Part shown: piece by piece, positions 1-12,300 of the stretch
How the letters are laid out: every line of letters begins with the position of its first letter
How positions within the stretch are numbered: the stretch's first letter is position 1
Assembly (NCBI GenBank): GCA_019155185.1
Contig: CM032817.1
Coordinates: 1,725,129-1,789,128, forward strand
Direction: 5' to 3'
DNA: 64,000 bases
DNA from: Beaufortia kweichowensis
Taxonomy: Eukaryota; Chordata; Actinopteri; Cypriniformes; Gastromyzontidae
Notes under the pieces: model-generated
Told to the model about the DNA's origin: nothing
The model's database searches: none
Seen by the model: the letters and a program-made list of their open reading frames with translations, nothing else
Translations under genes and position numbers: made by a program

Positions 1-59
1 CAGGTCTAAAAGGCCAACAAAACTATCTTCTCTGTGGAGATGAAGCATTCCAGAGGAAC

Positions 60-2796
60 TCACTGGCCTCCACCAGCAGCGTCGAACATCTTCTTCCTTC
101 CTTCCATGCCAGACATGGCTTCCACGTTCTTACGCCAGTCACCTACCTCAGTGGTCAAGACCTGTTTGTCAGAGAGAAAGATGAGTGAGTTTTAGTGGTA
201 GGATTTCAATTGCTTCATGACTGGCATAGGATGGAAATGATTATGTCATCTCCATGCTGTGGGCGAAAGGTCAGTCGAGATTAGGGATGAGTCAGAATTA
301 TTTTGTTCGGGATTTGACATCATACTACAAATGCTATCAAAAAGGTATACTGTAATTTATAATGTTAATATAATGGTTTTTTTTAAAACCTAAAAAGAAA
401 AGAAAAAAGATACAATTTCAAAATCTAAAATTGTCTATTTAAAATTTTGTTTTCTTTGTTTTCTCTTTAAAAAAAAAAAAAATCTGAAATTTGTGTATTT
501 TCATCCTCAATATGAGCATTGACAGTTAACAGGTAAAAGTAAAATATGCTGCAAATGTAATACAATGGTTTTATTTATTCATATTAGTCATTTGGTTTCA
601 GTTTGTATGGGCTTTAATACCTTTTCTTGCTTGATGTCCTCTTTCTTGACCGATTTAAGATTAGCACGGAGGTCCATGGAGCCCTTGTGTTTCGAGCCCA
701 GCAAGGCCCTCATCATCTCGTCGGCTGAAACGCGCACCTTCCTCAGGGCTGGCTTCTTGAACTTTCCTCCTAGATCCTGAATCTTCAACTTGAGCTCATT
801 GATCTGAAATGAAGGGCACACAAAAAGGTCAGGTTTTTCAACAGCCTATCTTTAATGGATTATTGTATTACATTAAATATTCCGTCAATTATTGTTTTTG
901 GAGGATTTCTATAGTGTGATGCCATCGGCCAATTAGCTGCCAGGCATTTTTGCAGTTTCAGGGAAATTAGTCACATGACTAATTTAAAAGCCGTTAATAA
1001 AGTTGGCAAAATTTAAAGGTATGATTCTTGATTTTCTTTTCTCATTTTCTCACTCTCATTTATATTCATATTTAGTTTTGCACATTTATTTCATTTTGGA
1101 TTTAATTTGGCAAATGCATGTTTCATATCACATTTAGTTTTTCTGACAGTTCTGATTAGGTTTAAGGATGTATTACATGCATTAAAAAAACTATTTAAGA
1201 AACTTTGTTTAAGAGAAAATTCAGCTTTTGTACCATTTGTGCAAAAAGTCTCACATCACAATCACATCTTTCCATGCATGACATGATTTTATTTTAACTA
1301 TGTAAATACATGAAGAAATCATATTGGTTGGTTTGATACTTACATCTTTGTTATGTTTGGCAACTTTATCCTCATAGTCATATCTCTCCTCATCTACCAC
1401 ATCGATTTTGGTGTAGAGTTGCTTGCACAGATTCTGAAGATGAATAGCAAATACATGTGGTTTTAAAGCTTTGTCATCAACTGACTGCATGCAGTTACTA
1501 TAGGGTGTATGCAATGATGTCAAGATAGTTTTTAGGGAAAAACAAAGACACATTGGCTCGTGTCACCTGTAACTCGCCCAGAGAAAGTCCAGATAGTTGC
1601 AAAGGAGGGAGTTTGTCTTGCAGATAGCGATCCCTCTCTTCCTCCCTCTCTTGTTTCTCTCTTTCCAAATCCTCAATCGCTCTGTTAAGTAGCATTATCT
1701 GTTCGAAAATGAAAGAATGACTTCAACAAGGATTTCACAGCTCAATCGGAAACAACTTAGAGGCCAAATTCCAACCTTTAGAGAAAGTTTCCGAGACGCT
1801 GAAATCTTTGATTTAGGCTGTCGAGAAAACAACAATGAAGTAAGATACAGAACCATTGAAAGATAAAAAATGTTGTTTAAAGATTTGAGAATGTTTATAC
1901 ATACTTTGTTGTACTCTTTTGGATTTCCAGGCCTTCGAATCTGTCAGAAAAGATTTTTATTTTAAATGTAAGGTACATGTTGTAATGTATAGTGGCTCAA
2001 AAACGATAACACTAAATCAAGTGGCATTTCTAATCTAAAAAAAGCACAACAAAATAAAGCAAATCATCATTAAGAAAAATACTTAAAAAATGTAAAACAA
2101 CATCAATTGATACATCAATTGTTTAGCAATATATGTAAATGCAGTAAAATGCCATTTTTAGTACTTTTATAAAAACGCAATACAAAACAACAAACAAAGA
2201 AATGCTTACCTGACTGTCAATATAATTAAGAAGAAATGAGAAACAATAATCAGTGAGGCATTTATTAAGGCATTTTAAGTCATAAAGGCATTTCTGTTAT
2301 TAATAAATGTTTGTAGATATGTAATTATAAGGAGCTTGTTTTTTTCCATGTCATGCATCAGATGTCACAATTATCATGTCCTTGCTGTGAAATATCAAGG
2401 ACATTTCATGTGGACTGACAAACTAAGCTGATCTTGACATAGATGTTTCATTTTTATAGTAATAATAGGGTATGTGGGGCTAGTTGTCACACCGGCTATA
2501 AATAACAATAACATTTTGAGTCTATGATTGCACAAATCCTAGTTGTTGTGGTGTTGTGGAGATGGTTTCAAACATCAAGTCTTAAATCTGTATTTTGTGA
2601 GTCCTAAAAATGTCATATTTGTTTATTTTTGCGCATTTTTAACCAAGAAGTTCAGCTTTCTGATTCAACTCTGATTTAATATTAAACGGTCTACAAATGT
2701 GACAACAAGCTCCGATTTCCTTATCTTTACATGGAAAAGATCTTAAGTGTTGAATGATCTTAAATGATAGAAAAAGAGTTGTACTTACTCCCCCAT
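60..2796 (-). CDS. tnni1: Troponin I, slow-skeletal type, complete CDS (8 coding exons)
   Basis: Inhibitory subunit of the troponin complex on thin filaments; it blocks actomyosin ATPase until calcium binds troponin C. Coding exons on the minus strand are 2789-2796, 2210-2213, 1905-1940, 1776-1817, 1567-1698, 1344-1433, 621-803 and 60-161. They join in frame to about 198 residues with stop TGA at 60-62. Recognisable blocks are KSKISASRKLSLK near the N terminus, KIDVVDEERYDYE in the troponin-T-binding region, GKFKKPALRKVRVSADEM (inhibitory/troponin-C-binding region), GSKHKGSMDLRANLKSVKKE, and VGDWRKNVEAMSGMEGRKK at the C terminus. The last block is closest to TNNI1 as I remember it. The 4-nt exon is needed to keep frame. 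The acidic, proline-rich cardiac N-terminal extension is absent. Teleosts have several tnni1-type paralogues, so the exact orthologue is unsure. The 3' UTR and polyA signal lie off the left edge. Confidence 0.9.
2210..2213 (-). other. tnni1: 4-nt microexon (TCAG) of the troponin I gene
   Basis: The exon is bounded on the minus strand by a pyrimidine-rich acceptor ending in attgacag and a good donor gtaagc. With the preceding 8-nt coding exon (ATGGGGGA) it gives Met-Gly-Asp-Gln and continues in frame into Ile-Arg-Arg-Pro of the next exon. Skipping it shifts the frame so that the conserved KSKISASRK block is lost. Very short 5' exons are known in vertebrate troponin genes, which supports the reading. 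Confidence 0.8.
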
Positions 2797-3003
2797 CGTG
2801 ATGCCTTGCGGGACTAATAAGGCAGAGCTTTTAAATGAAACCTAGAAAATAACAGAAACTGCAGAGTTGAAAAAAGATTTTCCAGACAAATGTAAAAGCT
2901 AAGTCATTTAAAGTTGACAGGGATGCTGTACCTTGGTTCTTTCTGGCAGCTGGTCATAGACAGGACACAGAACAACAGGGTTGGGAGACAAAGGGATTTT
3001 ATA
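2790..3003 (-). promoter_or_regulatory. tnni1: Promoter and 5' UTR of troponin I, with TATA box
   Basis: On the minus strand a TATAAAA box lies at 2997-3003. A predicted start site about 25-30 bases downstream gives a first non-coding exon running to a donor (AAG|GTACAG) at 2932. A second leader exon begins near 2841 after the acceptor tttctag and carries the ATG at 2794-2796. This non-coding first exon plus TATA box fits a tissue-specific muscle gene. Muscle enhancer motifs were not resolved with confidence. Confidence 0.6.
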
Positions 3004-4818
3004 GTCCAGCAGTCACTGGCTGGCAGATATAGTGTCTGTCACCAGGAATGCCTTGGCATAGCTCTAAGAATGAAATATTACCAACTGTGAAGCTGTGACA
3101 AAAGCAGTATAACATTTTGTCTGCGTATGACTGGAGTTACATGAAGAATTCATAAACACAAAACCAGACAAACACAGCATTCACTTTTTATTTGCTATCC
3201 ACACCAAGAAAAGCATTATGGCAGTACAATACTATTCATATTCCATGGTTTTGACAGGTACTTTATATAATAATAACTGATGGATTGCAATCTAAAGGTA
3301 TGTCCCAGGTCATGATGGGGAAGGGAAATAGATCTAACGGACGATCTGACCAAGACAGCATGGTGCTAGATACACAATACACATAAAAAATATATAAATG
3401 AAAAATAAATCAAAATGTAAGACATCAAAAATAAAGTTGTGGGCATTTAATAGTAAGAAAAAATATGTAAATAGGGTCCACCTATTAAATCATCACTCCT
3501 AAATAATCAAAAACATTGTGACATTAAAAAATTCAATCAAATGTTTGGACACACTGTTGTTTTGATTTTATACATTTTAGAATGGTAGTAAACTCATCAA
3601 AACCGTGAAATGACACAATTGTAACTGTGGGGATTATGTTGTGATTAAAAGCATCTAAATGAACACTATGTTATATTTGATCATCTTTAAAAGTAGTCAC
3701 ACTTTTGTCTAGAATTTGCAAAATTATATTCTTGACGTTTTATCATCCAGCTTCTTGAGGTCTCAATCTGGGAAACTATTTAAACAACACTGAAAAAAAA
3801 TCTATCTATGCTGGACTCTTATTGGCTGTTTTTTATTCATTATTTGATCTAAGTAATCATTTTAAAAAATCATACAATTTTTCTTTTCTAATTAAATAAA
3901 TTAATATGTTGGCAACAATTATATTTGCATCTACAAAAGTAATTTCAAACTCTGAAACATACCGATTTTTAAGATCATGAGACCATTTTGGTCTATTCTG
4001 TCTAAACTTTTGACTAGTAGTGTACGTGTTTTAAAGAACTATCTAGTGGTCATCTCTGAATAAGTAATGTATTTATTTATGATTGAAGGCAATAAATGAC
4101 CTTACGTCTGTTCAGCTAATGAGCTAGCAGAAAGGTATGCAGCACCATCCCAGCTTAGCATGCTTGTGCATTCATATGCGATTCTAAAGTTACAGTTTAG
4201 GAAGTGATCCACTTAAGGGTTAAACGTCTACAAAACCTGTGTAAGAACTCCACCTACTCAACGTTATTACTACACAGAGATAACCCTTTCAACCCTTTTT
4301 TACTCGCCTCTTTTGTTAAATCTAACTAATACTTTCACAATGGCATAATGAAACAATGGTGGTAACAGACGGGTGACCTTGTTGTCAGGCTACCATTAGT
4401 CCAGAGCAGGTGCTTCAGCTATTTATTCTGAAACCTGATCCCAGCACAGTTATGAGGAACTTCACCAGAGAGTTTTCTGCTGTTATTATAGTATCTGTCT
4501 CAGCGGCCACTGATGGCTCAATGCGTCACCGCTGTCAACACATGCGACATATGAAACCATGACAAGTTAGATTAGGTGGGATTAGGAGGATTTATGATAT
4601 GCGGTTTTTGTGTTTAAGGCCCAATGACCATAGAACTAAAAATATATTTTAGATTTTCATTCAGGATTTCCGTGCATGTCTGTGGACTGTGGGAGGAAAC
4701 CAGAATACAGAAACCTGTATTGACACGGAAAGAACATGCAAAAACATTTATTGCTGTCGGGCAGAAGTGATACCTGCTGAACGACTGTGCCGTCCTTGTT
4801 AGTTTATGTTAATTATCA

Positions 4819-4866
4819 TTATTGTTAAAATTATTGTTGTTATATTATAGATTTTATTATTAGTAG

Positions 4867-4902
<36 letters not shown>

Positions 4903-5004
4903 TTTATATTTATACAAAATAAAATGTATGTATAATAGTAACTACTATTACTAATAATAATAAAATCTATAATATAACAACAATAATAATATTAACAATA
5001 ATAT
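4819..5004. repeat. Long imperfect inverted repeat around an (AT)n tract
   Basis: The left arm (about 4819-4871, ending ttattagtagtaat) is matched in reverse complement by the right arm (about 4945-5004, starting attactaataataataaa). Both arms contain ttatagattttatta or its complement. The centre is an (AT)n microsatellite at 4869-4902. This would fold into a hairpin of roughly 50 bp and looks like a palindromic MITE or a slippage-expanded hairpin. Confidence 0.65.
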
Positions 5005-5338
5005 ATATATATTTTTTATTTTATTTTTAATTTTTTTAAATAAAAAAATATATAGAAAACATACTGACTTTGGTAGTTCACAGTCAGCATTGCAAAAATA
5101 ACGATCGCATCCACATGGGAACAAGAAAATGTTAACATAATTTTAACCCGAGCTATGACTTTAAATTTTGAATCAATAAGCCGGAACTTTCTTTTGCTCC
5201 AAAATATCCTGGTGTGGTAAACATGATCTATCAGCCTGTCTTTTCACTTCTAAATATAAACCTCTGCATTAGCACTACTCCAATGTTGGTTTACAGGGCT
5301 CTATAGCAGCAATTGTTTAGTAAGCAGTAAGGTATGAG

Positions 5339-5590
5339 CATAAGACTGTGCTTTATCTTGAATAAATCACGGCTAAAGGGTATTGTTAGGTACAGCATTA
5401 AGCAGAGTAACTATAATAACTAAATAATAGCTAAATAGTCACTGACGAAGTGTGATAGTTTATTTTGCGAAGGTTGCTAAGCACAGTGATAGACAGAATC
5501 GTTGGGTGAAGCGCTCATAGCTGTGCTTTAATATGAATAAAACACAGCTATTGACCAATCAGAATCAAGGACTGGAACTAACCATGCTCA
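5339..5590 (+). mobile_element. Degenerate copy of a TIR-type MITE family (aaccgttttataa ends)
   Basis: The segment 5510-5585 (cgctcatagctgtgcttt ... acacagctattgaccaatca ... ggactggaactaacca) matches the right end of the complete element at 42466-42711 and, in reverse complement, the element at 24849-25033. The terminal gttttataa is lost here. It also carries an internal imperfect repeat at 5341-5385. Non-coding. Confidence 0.6.
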
Positions 5591-6114
5591 TTTTCATATG
5601 ATAAGAAAATGATGACTCATATTCACATGAAGCCAACAAAATGACTGAAATATAAACAAGCACCAAGCACACAGGCCAAGAAACACAGCAGCAGATATGT
5701 TTCAACTTGAACTTAATCCGCAGAATGAGACACCACAATTATGATTGTGGGATTATCTGTTTAATGGATACACAGACGCATAACCATTATCTGACACCAA
5801 CTTTTGACTACGGGGGCACAGTTTTGTTTTGAATTACATAAATAGTTTCCCAGATATATATAGATATAATGAAAGTAGTGTCACAACCTACTTTCAACCT
5901 ATCACAACTGGCTACATAGCTACATTAACGCATCACACACAAACAGTTTTACATTACATGTACACTTTTCAAAAGCACTTTTCTCAAGATTATCTGAGCT
6001 ATCTGACACAGATTTGTAGATGATCCTACTGTCATTATACGAGTTAAAAGAAACTCATCACTGGCATGACAGACTTTTGACTCATGAGCCAAGGAATCAT
6101 GTTCAATCTAATTA

Positions 6115-6592
6115 ATTGTCTCATAATCTCGAGATAACAAAAGTTGTTTTCTTACCACAAGTGTAGCTAATAATTGTCCACAATGGAATTTTTTAATAAA
6201 GCTGGACGGTGGATGTTCGTGAATTTAGGGACCGTCTCTAACGTTATAATATACACGTTTCTAACTTTAATAGCATTTAGCAGTTTGTTTTTATAAATAT
6301 CAAATATCTAAATTAGATGACAATCTGCGGTCTTGTGACTGTTTGTTGACTGTAAGTCATTTAAATGCCGTTAAAAGTAACATATTATTGCGTTTGTAAC
6401 TTTGGACACGGTCCCTAAATTCACAACTTGAATTGTCCATTACTGACTTAACTATTTCAGCTTGAGCGAAATATGCTTTTGCCATCTCCAAACAACACGT
6501 TAGATCGAGTACATAAGCACATCACAAAAATACGACTTTCGTTATGTCGCGATCATGAGAAAATTAAGTCGAGATCACAAGAAAACTTCTAA
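6115..6592. repeat. CTCGAGATAACAAAAG-type repeat, probably split by a MITE
   Basis: The motif at 6127-6155 (ctcgagataacaaaagttg followed by ttttctta) recurs almost exactly at 57697-57725 in a scyl2 intron. Its inverted counterpart lies at 6533-6575 (tacgactttcgttatgtcg). The MITE-like element 6215-6427 sits between the two arms, so I read this as one palindromic repeat interrupted by a later insertion. Family not identified. Confidence 0.45.
6215..6427. mobile_element. MITE-like element with ~20-bp terminal inverted repeats
   Basis: It begins gttcgtgaatttagggaccg and ends with the complement (cggtccctaaattcacaac). The two ends differ by one or two bases over about 22 positions. It is 213 bp long, AT-rich inside and has no open frame, which is the profile of a non-autonomous DNA transposon. 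The superfamily cannot be told from the sequence seen. Confidence 0.65.
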
Positions 6593-8769
6593 AAAAGAAC
6601 TTTGATTATTGTATTGTATTGTCCTGTGATTCCTGTTTGTCTCGTTTTTGTTACTGTGCTGTTGATTTGTCTTTTTTTGTGTCTACAGTGCAAGAGGTAG
6701 GCCAGGTCTCTGTATTCTTGGTTTATCTTATTCTTAAAAAGTTGTTTCGAAAGTGTTTTAGTGTGACTCAGAGCTGTTGGTTCACTTAGTAGTGTTGTTA
6801 ATACATAAACACATATATTTATATATAATAAAGGATAAAAAAGACTAAAGACTAAAGTCTTTATTTATGTTATACCTACACCCTACAGAGCTGTTACAAC
6901 AAAGAAAGAAGAAATGTCTTGGTGAGTCTGATTTTCAACAATATACTGTGGTTTCAAGGTAAATCATTGTAAAAATACCCACTTTAACACTACATTTTTA
7001 TATTGCATAACATATAAGTTAAAAGGAACAATTCTGCTTACATTTGGTGTCATTTGGTAAGTACAATTGAACTCATGGTAAAACAAACTATAGACAACAT
7101 TTTGACAACATTGACAATACATTTTGACAACATTGACGATCACTGACACCTAAGCCTGTGGAATGTAAAACTAGTGCATTGCCAGACAGACCGTTGACAG
7201 CATCTTCATTACGTCTTTTCCCATATGTTCTGCAGTTATGTGAGGTCATTTATAGGCCAACATCTCTCTCTGCTGGTAGAAAAGGTAATATGAAATTAAA
7301 TGGGACCGGCAGAGAGGGAATGGCTATGTTTGGAATACTTACTACTATTTGTGCTTTATTTCGTGTGTAGTGTGTGTAAGCAGGATACCTACAGTACTAC
7401 ATTAACAGCATTTAACAGAGAACGCTACACACAAGATTGTATCCCACACTTTAAAGCTAAACTTGACCTTACAAATTGTACTCGTTATTTACCAAAGACA
7501 TTTTACAGAAGGTTACTTATAATTTACAATAAATTTCATTTGTTACAATAAAATGCATTCGTACTCCTTTGATGTCACTCACATGAAGTTGTGACAACTA
7601 TTGTAGGAAATGTTATGCTTGCGTAGTATATGAATGTAGCCACTGGCTACAGAAAGCTTTTTCATTGACAAAAATCAAGGTCATTTTGTATTTTACTCCA
7701 ATTTTCTGGGAAAAAAATGTATTTTAGTTCATTATTCACACTGGAAGTAAAGCGTAGCATACAGAATTTAATATGGTGTACTTTGCATTCTGTGTTTTTT
7801 TGGGGCATCTGGGTATTTTATTCATACAGAAACTTTATACTTCTGATATAGGAGTTGTAAAATTAAAAGCAGCATGTTAGAATGACTTTATGAATATTGC
7901 TTTATGAATTTATGAATATTATATAAGTGCTTTTTCTCTGAAAAGGGGTTTCTTTACATTTTTTTTAAATACGTTTACCTACGATATAACACGTTTACCA
8001 TTTATTTACAAGTATCCAATTTTGAATTTACAATCATTCATTTTAGTCTTTTATAACGAACATTTTTAAGAGGCAACATACTTTGTAGAATTTGTGTGAA
8101 TTGAAATGCACAAACCAGAAGCAATAACACTGAACAAATGGAGAAGTAATGGCTCCTCAAAAACCATAAAATAGTCATTTTAATTTTCATGAATATGGAC
8201 TGTTTATGTGTTATGTATTATGTGACAGTTCTGAAAACAGCACTTACCTGACTATAAAAACGCATGTTTTAAACTTAAATACTGCTTTTAAAAGAGACCT
8301 CACATGGATATTTATTCCACTAAATATTGACATCTGAGCTGTATGGTGATAACCTTAATTTTTTATGGTAAGACTGACATTTGCAAAAAATAATGTTTAA
8401 TTTAAAAAGTCATCAGTGTTTGAAAAGATTTGGGGCAAACTGAAAATGCTGATGTGATAATGTAACCCTTCTCTACTTTAATCTCTTTTATTTATTATTG
8501 TCATCGCTACTTATTTGTATTTGTTATATATATATATATTTTTCTAATTTTTTCCCCTCTTATTTTGCACAGCAGCTCAATGCCTTGTAATAATGTCCAT
8601 TTAAGTGTTCTGTATGAGGGTGGGTCCGGGGTGGAAGGCTGGTTAGAAAAGAATGTTTACTTGTATATTGAATTGACTCTGTAAATTGTTGTAGTGAAAA
8701 TAATAAATATATTGATTTGACTGACTTTGCATGGAATTGCCCGACTTGACCGGAAGATGGCAGCATTAT

Positions 8770-9333
8770 AACAACTAATAAGCGCGATGGCGCGCGTTAA
8801 AGCATTAAGAAATTGAGCTTTGTCTCGCACTCGGAAGATTGCATCGGAGGCGGCCAGATACGAGGGAAGGCCCTAAAATTTTAATTTGCATAGCGGGACA
8901 TAGAAATAGGCCGTGATGATGTGGCGAGAAAGACAGTGTGGTGAGAAAGCGGCGCGTGGGTGAGATTTGTTAGACGGCTGGTAACATCGGGGGCGATTTG
9001 GGGAGAAGATATCTGGATTTCGTATTTAAACCCGCGAGATTCCTCGTCTGCCTGGACAACACTGACCGCAGCGATGCATTATAACGCGATCCTTCACATC
9101 AGCTAAGAGAAGCGGATTGAAAGCGGATTTTGATGAACGCATGAATGGAAATCTGAGACTGATGCGTCTCTGCTGGACTCTCTCCCGACCGCATGATGGA
9201 AAGAAGAGGATAACGGTATTTTAACGGCTTTGCTTTGGCTCATAATGGCGGTGACACAGAAATAAAAACGGGTCAGTGGTGAGCACGTGTTTCGGACCGG
9301 TCGTTTGGGATTTGTCTTATCAGAATCGGAGGA
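8770..9333 (+). promoter_or_regulatory. st8sia1: CpG-rich promoter and 5' UTR of st8sia1
   Basis: Base composition changes abruptly from AT-rich to CpG-rich at about 8780 (gcgcgatggcgcgcg, cggcgcgtgggtgag). A TATA-like cgtatttaaa lies at 9019-9028, so transcription may start near 9050. If so, the leader contains upstream ATGs, including a complete 10-codon uORF at 9074-9106, before the sialyltransferase ATG at 9334. Start site and uORF use are inferred. Confidence 0.55.
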
Positions 9334-12300
9334 ATGATGGCTATAAGATGTCACAGGAGTAAGTCTGTATGGGCTACTCTCGGTGTGCTGGCGTTGTGCT
9401 GGCTCTACATCTTTCCATTGTACAGGATACCCTGCGACAAAGAGATGGTGGATGAGGTTCTGCGGCAGGGACAAACATGGACCCGAAACCAAACGGGAAT
9501 AGATTTGTACAGGTATTAAAAAGCATTTTTTGCAGTCTATTTAATGCGTGTGTTATGAATGCCACATTAATCCAGTGAAGCAAGTGTTAAAGTGACGTTA
9601 GTTTTTGCAGTCTGCTGTAATTGAATTACTGGTGCAGATGCGATCAGTGTACAGTATCATCCGGCTCCCGTGGGTAGCGCACTTTTGATAAAACGATAAA
9701 GCGAGTGCGCATGCGCTTATTATCGTCTGGCCCAGCACTGACCTCACAGAAGCGCTAGACATCATTATGACGTAACACTTATTCAATTACCATGCGTTTT
9801 ATTAAATGTATCCATGTTTTTGCTACAGTAATTAAACTAGATACTACACACATAGATAGAAACTACACACATATACTATTGTCTTGTATTGTAACCATAG
9901 TTTAACCACAGTGGTTTTAATAAAAATATGATTATACAGCTAGTAATCAAATCAGCATGGTTAATGCTTTCAAGCGATGCATAGTTTAAGCTGGCTTATA
10001 ATTGTATGTTAATATAATAATGGAATATTATAATTGGAATAGTAGTATTGCAGTAATTGTTTAGAGGCACAACATTGAACAATGAACACAAAGATTCAGT
10101 ATTTTAAAATAAATGATCCTTTAGGAAAAAAATAATGCTTTTATGGTAAAACTGTAGAAAACTTAATTATAGATGAATAATCACTATCACCATAGTGACC
10201 ATACCATGTGGTCATTGTAGTGAGACCTTTAACCAGAAACGTACGGTAATGTTGTAGTAAAACCGTGGTTAATTTTCACATGTTGTAATGAAATTATAAT
10301 GTAATTATGTGCAGTTTTTTTGTAGAAAAGAAGACGGCACAAAAATGTATCTGCAAAAAAAATATATAACATGCTTATCAGTTATTCAGTTTGGCCCAGT
10401 CGGCTAGACTGAGGAAGTTTTTACAACTTACGAGCCAGTTGTTGTTTTTTCTTTTGTCAGCATTATTTACTTCATGCCTGTCATTTTTGCAGGAAGCTGC
10501 TCACAGAATGCTGTGACCCAAAGAGGAAGTTTGTTGTGACTAAAAAGAACTCTCCAATTGGGAAGGTCCTATGGTACGATGGGGAATTCTATCATTACCA
10601 CACTGTCAACAATGAGACCTATCCGTTCTTCATTCAGGTATTGTCTGGGTTTGGAAAGCTGTATACAACTCTGTTTGCATCTTATACAGTAATTTTCATT
10701 ACATGCGTTTCACCACAAACATAGATGCTGCACTGATCGCTGGTGTGTGTCGACGCCCTATTTCAAAAAAACATTTTTAACAATAAATAAGTTAAAATGT
10801 ATATTTTTATGCAGAACAAAGCACAGTTTCCTGTTTACAGCACAGTATGTGTTTACAGCAGAGTTTTGCCCTCCCCAATATGGCCGCCCTGTTGCCATAC
10901 CATTTAGCGGCCAATGCGGTGTCTATGTGATTTAATGTTGAGTAATTTTTTATTGTGAAAAGTCTGAAGACAAAAAAGAGCTTGTATATTAATACCCATC
11001 TGGTAATGTCATCTACTGGATGGCATGTTTTACGATTACGTGGTACTGTACATAACTGCCAACAATGTTACACAGGGACCACCGTCAAGAGAAACCATGT
11101 ATAATACATAAACAGTGTCAATTCTCCCACACAGCCAAAATAAAACATCAGAGTTTGTAGATTAAGTAACACAAATTCATCCATCCAATCTTTTCTGCCT
11201 TAATGGGGCCGCAGGAAGTGCTATCTTGGCAGGCATGGAGACGTTTTGGACAGGTGCCCAGTCCATTACAGATTACACAAATTTACAATCATGAAAACGA
11301 AACATTTCTTAAGAACATTTCTTTTGCCCTGCAAAATAGAGCAACCCCTGCTATAATATAATATAATATAATATTTCCCAAAAATATTTACAATGCAGCT
11401 ACACAACTATGTAATTCATAGACAGAAGCCTGTTGGCTATAATTAGCACAGAGGCCAGCATGACACTGCCACTGGGCTTATCTGTTATTCTGCCATATCA
11501 TCCTCTTCTCTGTATTAATCTTGTACATCCTGCAATAACAAGCATCTCCTAACCTGAAAAGATTGAAGGAGGAATATAGGTGATCATAGATGACAGAACT
11601 GGTTTTAGAAGAAAATAGGTGGTGCTTTCTGGTGCAAAACTTGTGTGTTTGCTAACTTGCACATATCAGAAGCTCACCCCCAGTATTTATGCTCACTTCC
11701 TGTTTCTGGTAACATTTCCTGTTATAGCATCCTTTCTCATCAAAGATCTAAATAGGTTAGGTAGTTAATCTAAAATGTCATGAAGTTAAGCATGACCTGT
11801 TTTTTTTTTACCAACTAGGAAAGCCACTTTGGAAAATCACATTTATTACGATTATGAAACAAAATATCATGCTTTAAAATAAACGCAACAGAATTTTAAT
11901 TGTCGCTAGAATTTTACATTTCATGAATAAAATGTGAGTGGTTCTTGCAATGTTGGGGCATCAAGTAGTTGCTGTGTGATAGTTTTGATAGTAGTTTTGA
12001 TTCTAGTTCAACTGAAACTCAAGCTTATAGCAGCATATTATCAAATTAGCCAAAACTCACGTTAATAATAACACAAAAGTTGCTTCAACTGAAACTCACG
12101 CTTGTTGTAGCTTGTGTAACTGTAGTATTACATTTGTGTAGATTGTATTGCCGCACTAAAAGCTATTTTTGTTAGTTTGGTAGCTTAGTAATCTTTAACT
12201 TCTTGTCTGTGTCAATCTTTGACTGCTTTGTCAGCGTTTCTAGTGTCTTTTAAAATTGGACCCCATTGACTTTCCATAGTAGGAATAAAAATTACTATAG

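Larger units (their letters stand above)
3004..8769. other. Intergenic, between divergent troponin I and st8sia1; no gene recognised
   Basis: AT-rich DNA with no convincing coding exon. Contents I can name are the hairpin repeat at 4819-5004, a partial mobile-element copy at 5339-5590, a MITE-like element at 6215-6427 inside a longer CTCGAGATAAC-type repeat (6115-6592), and a short run of tandem ttgacaacat units near 7100-7140. Short open frames here (for example 7158-7551) show no recognisable domain, no bias and no splice context, and are treated as chance. Confidence 0.6.

Noticed and set aside
588..620. Troponin I ending in EKVLKPIQTETK
   Set aside because: That end is read-through into an intron after the donor at 619-620. 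The true C-terminal exon is at 60-161.
9103..9583. Minus-strand frames of 129 and 69 codons at the st8sia1 start
   Set aside because: They are antisense to exon 1 and the CpG-rich leader and have no recognisable domain.
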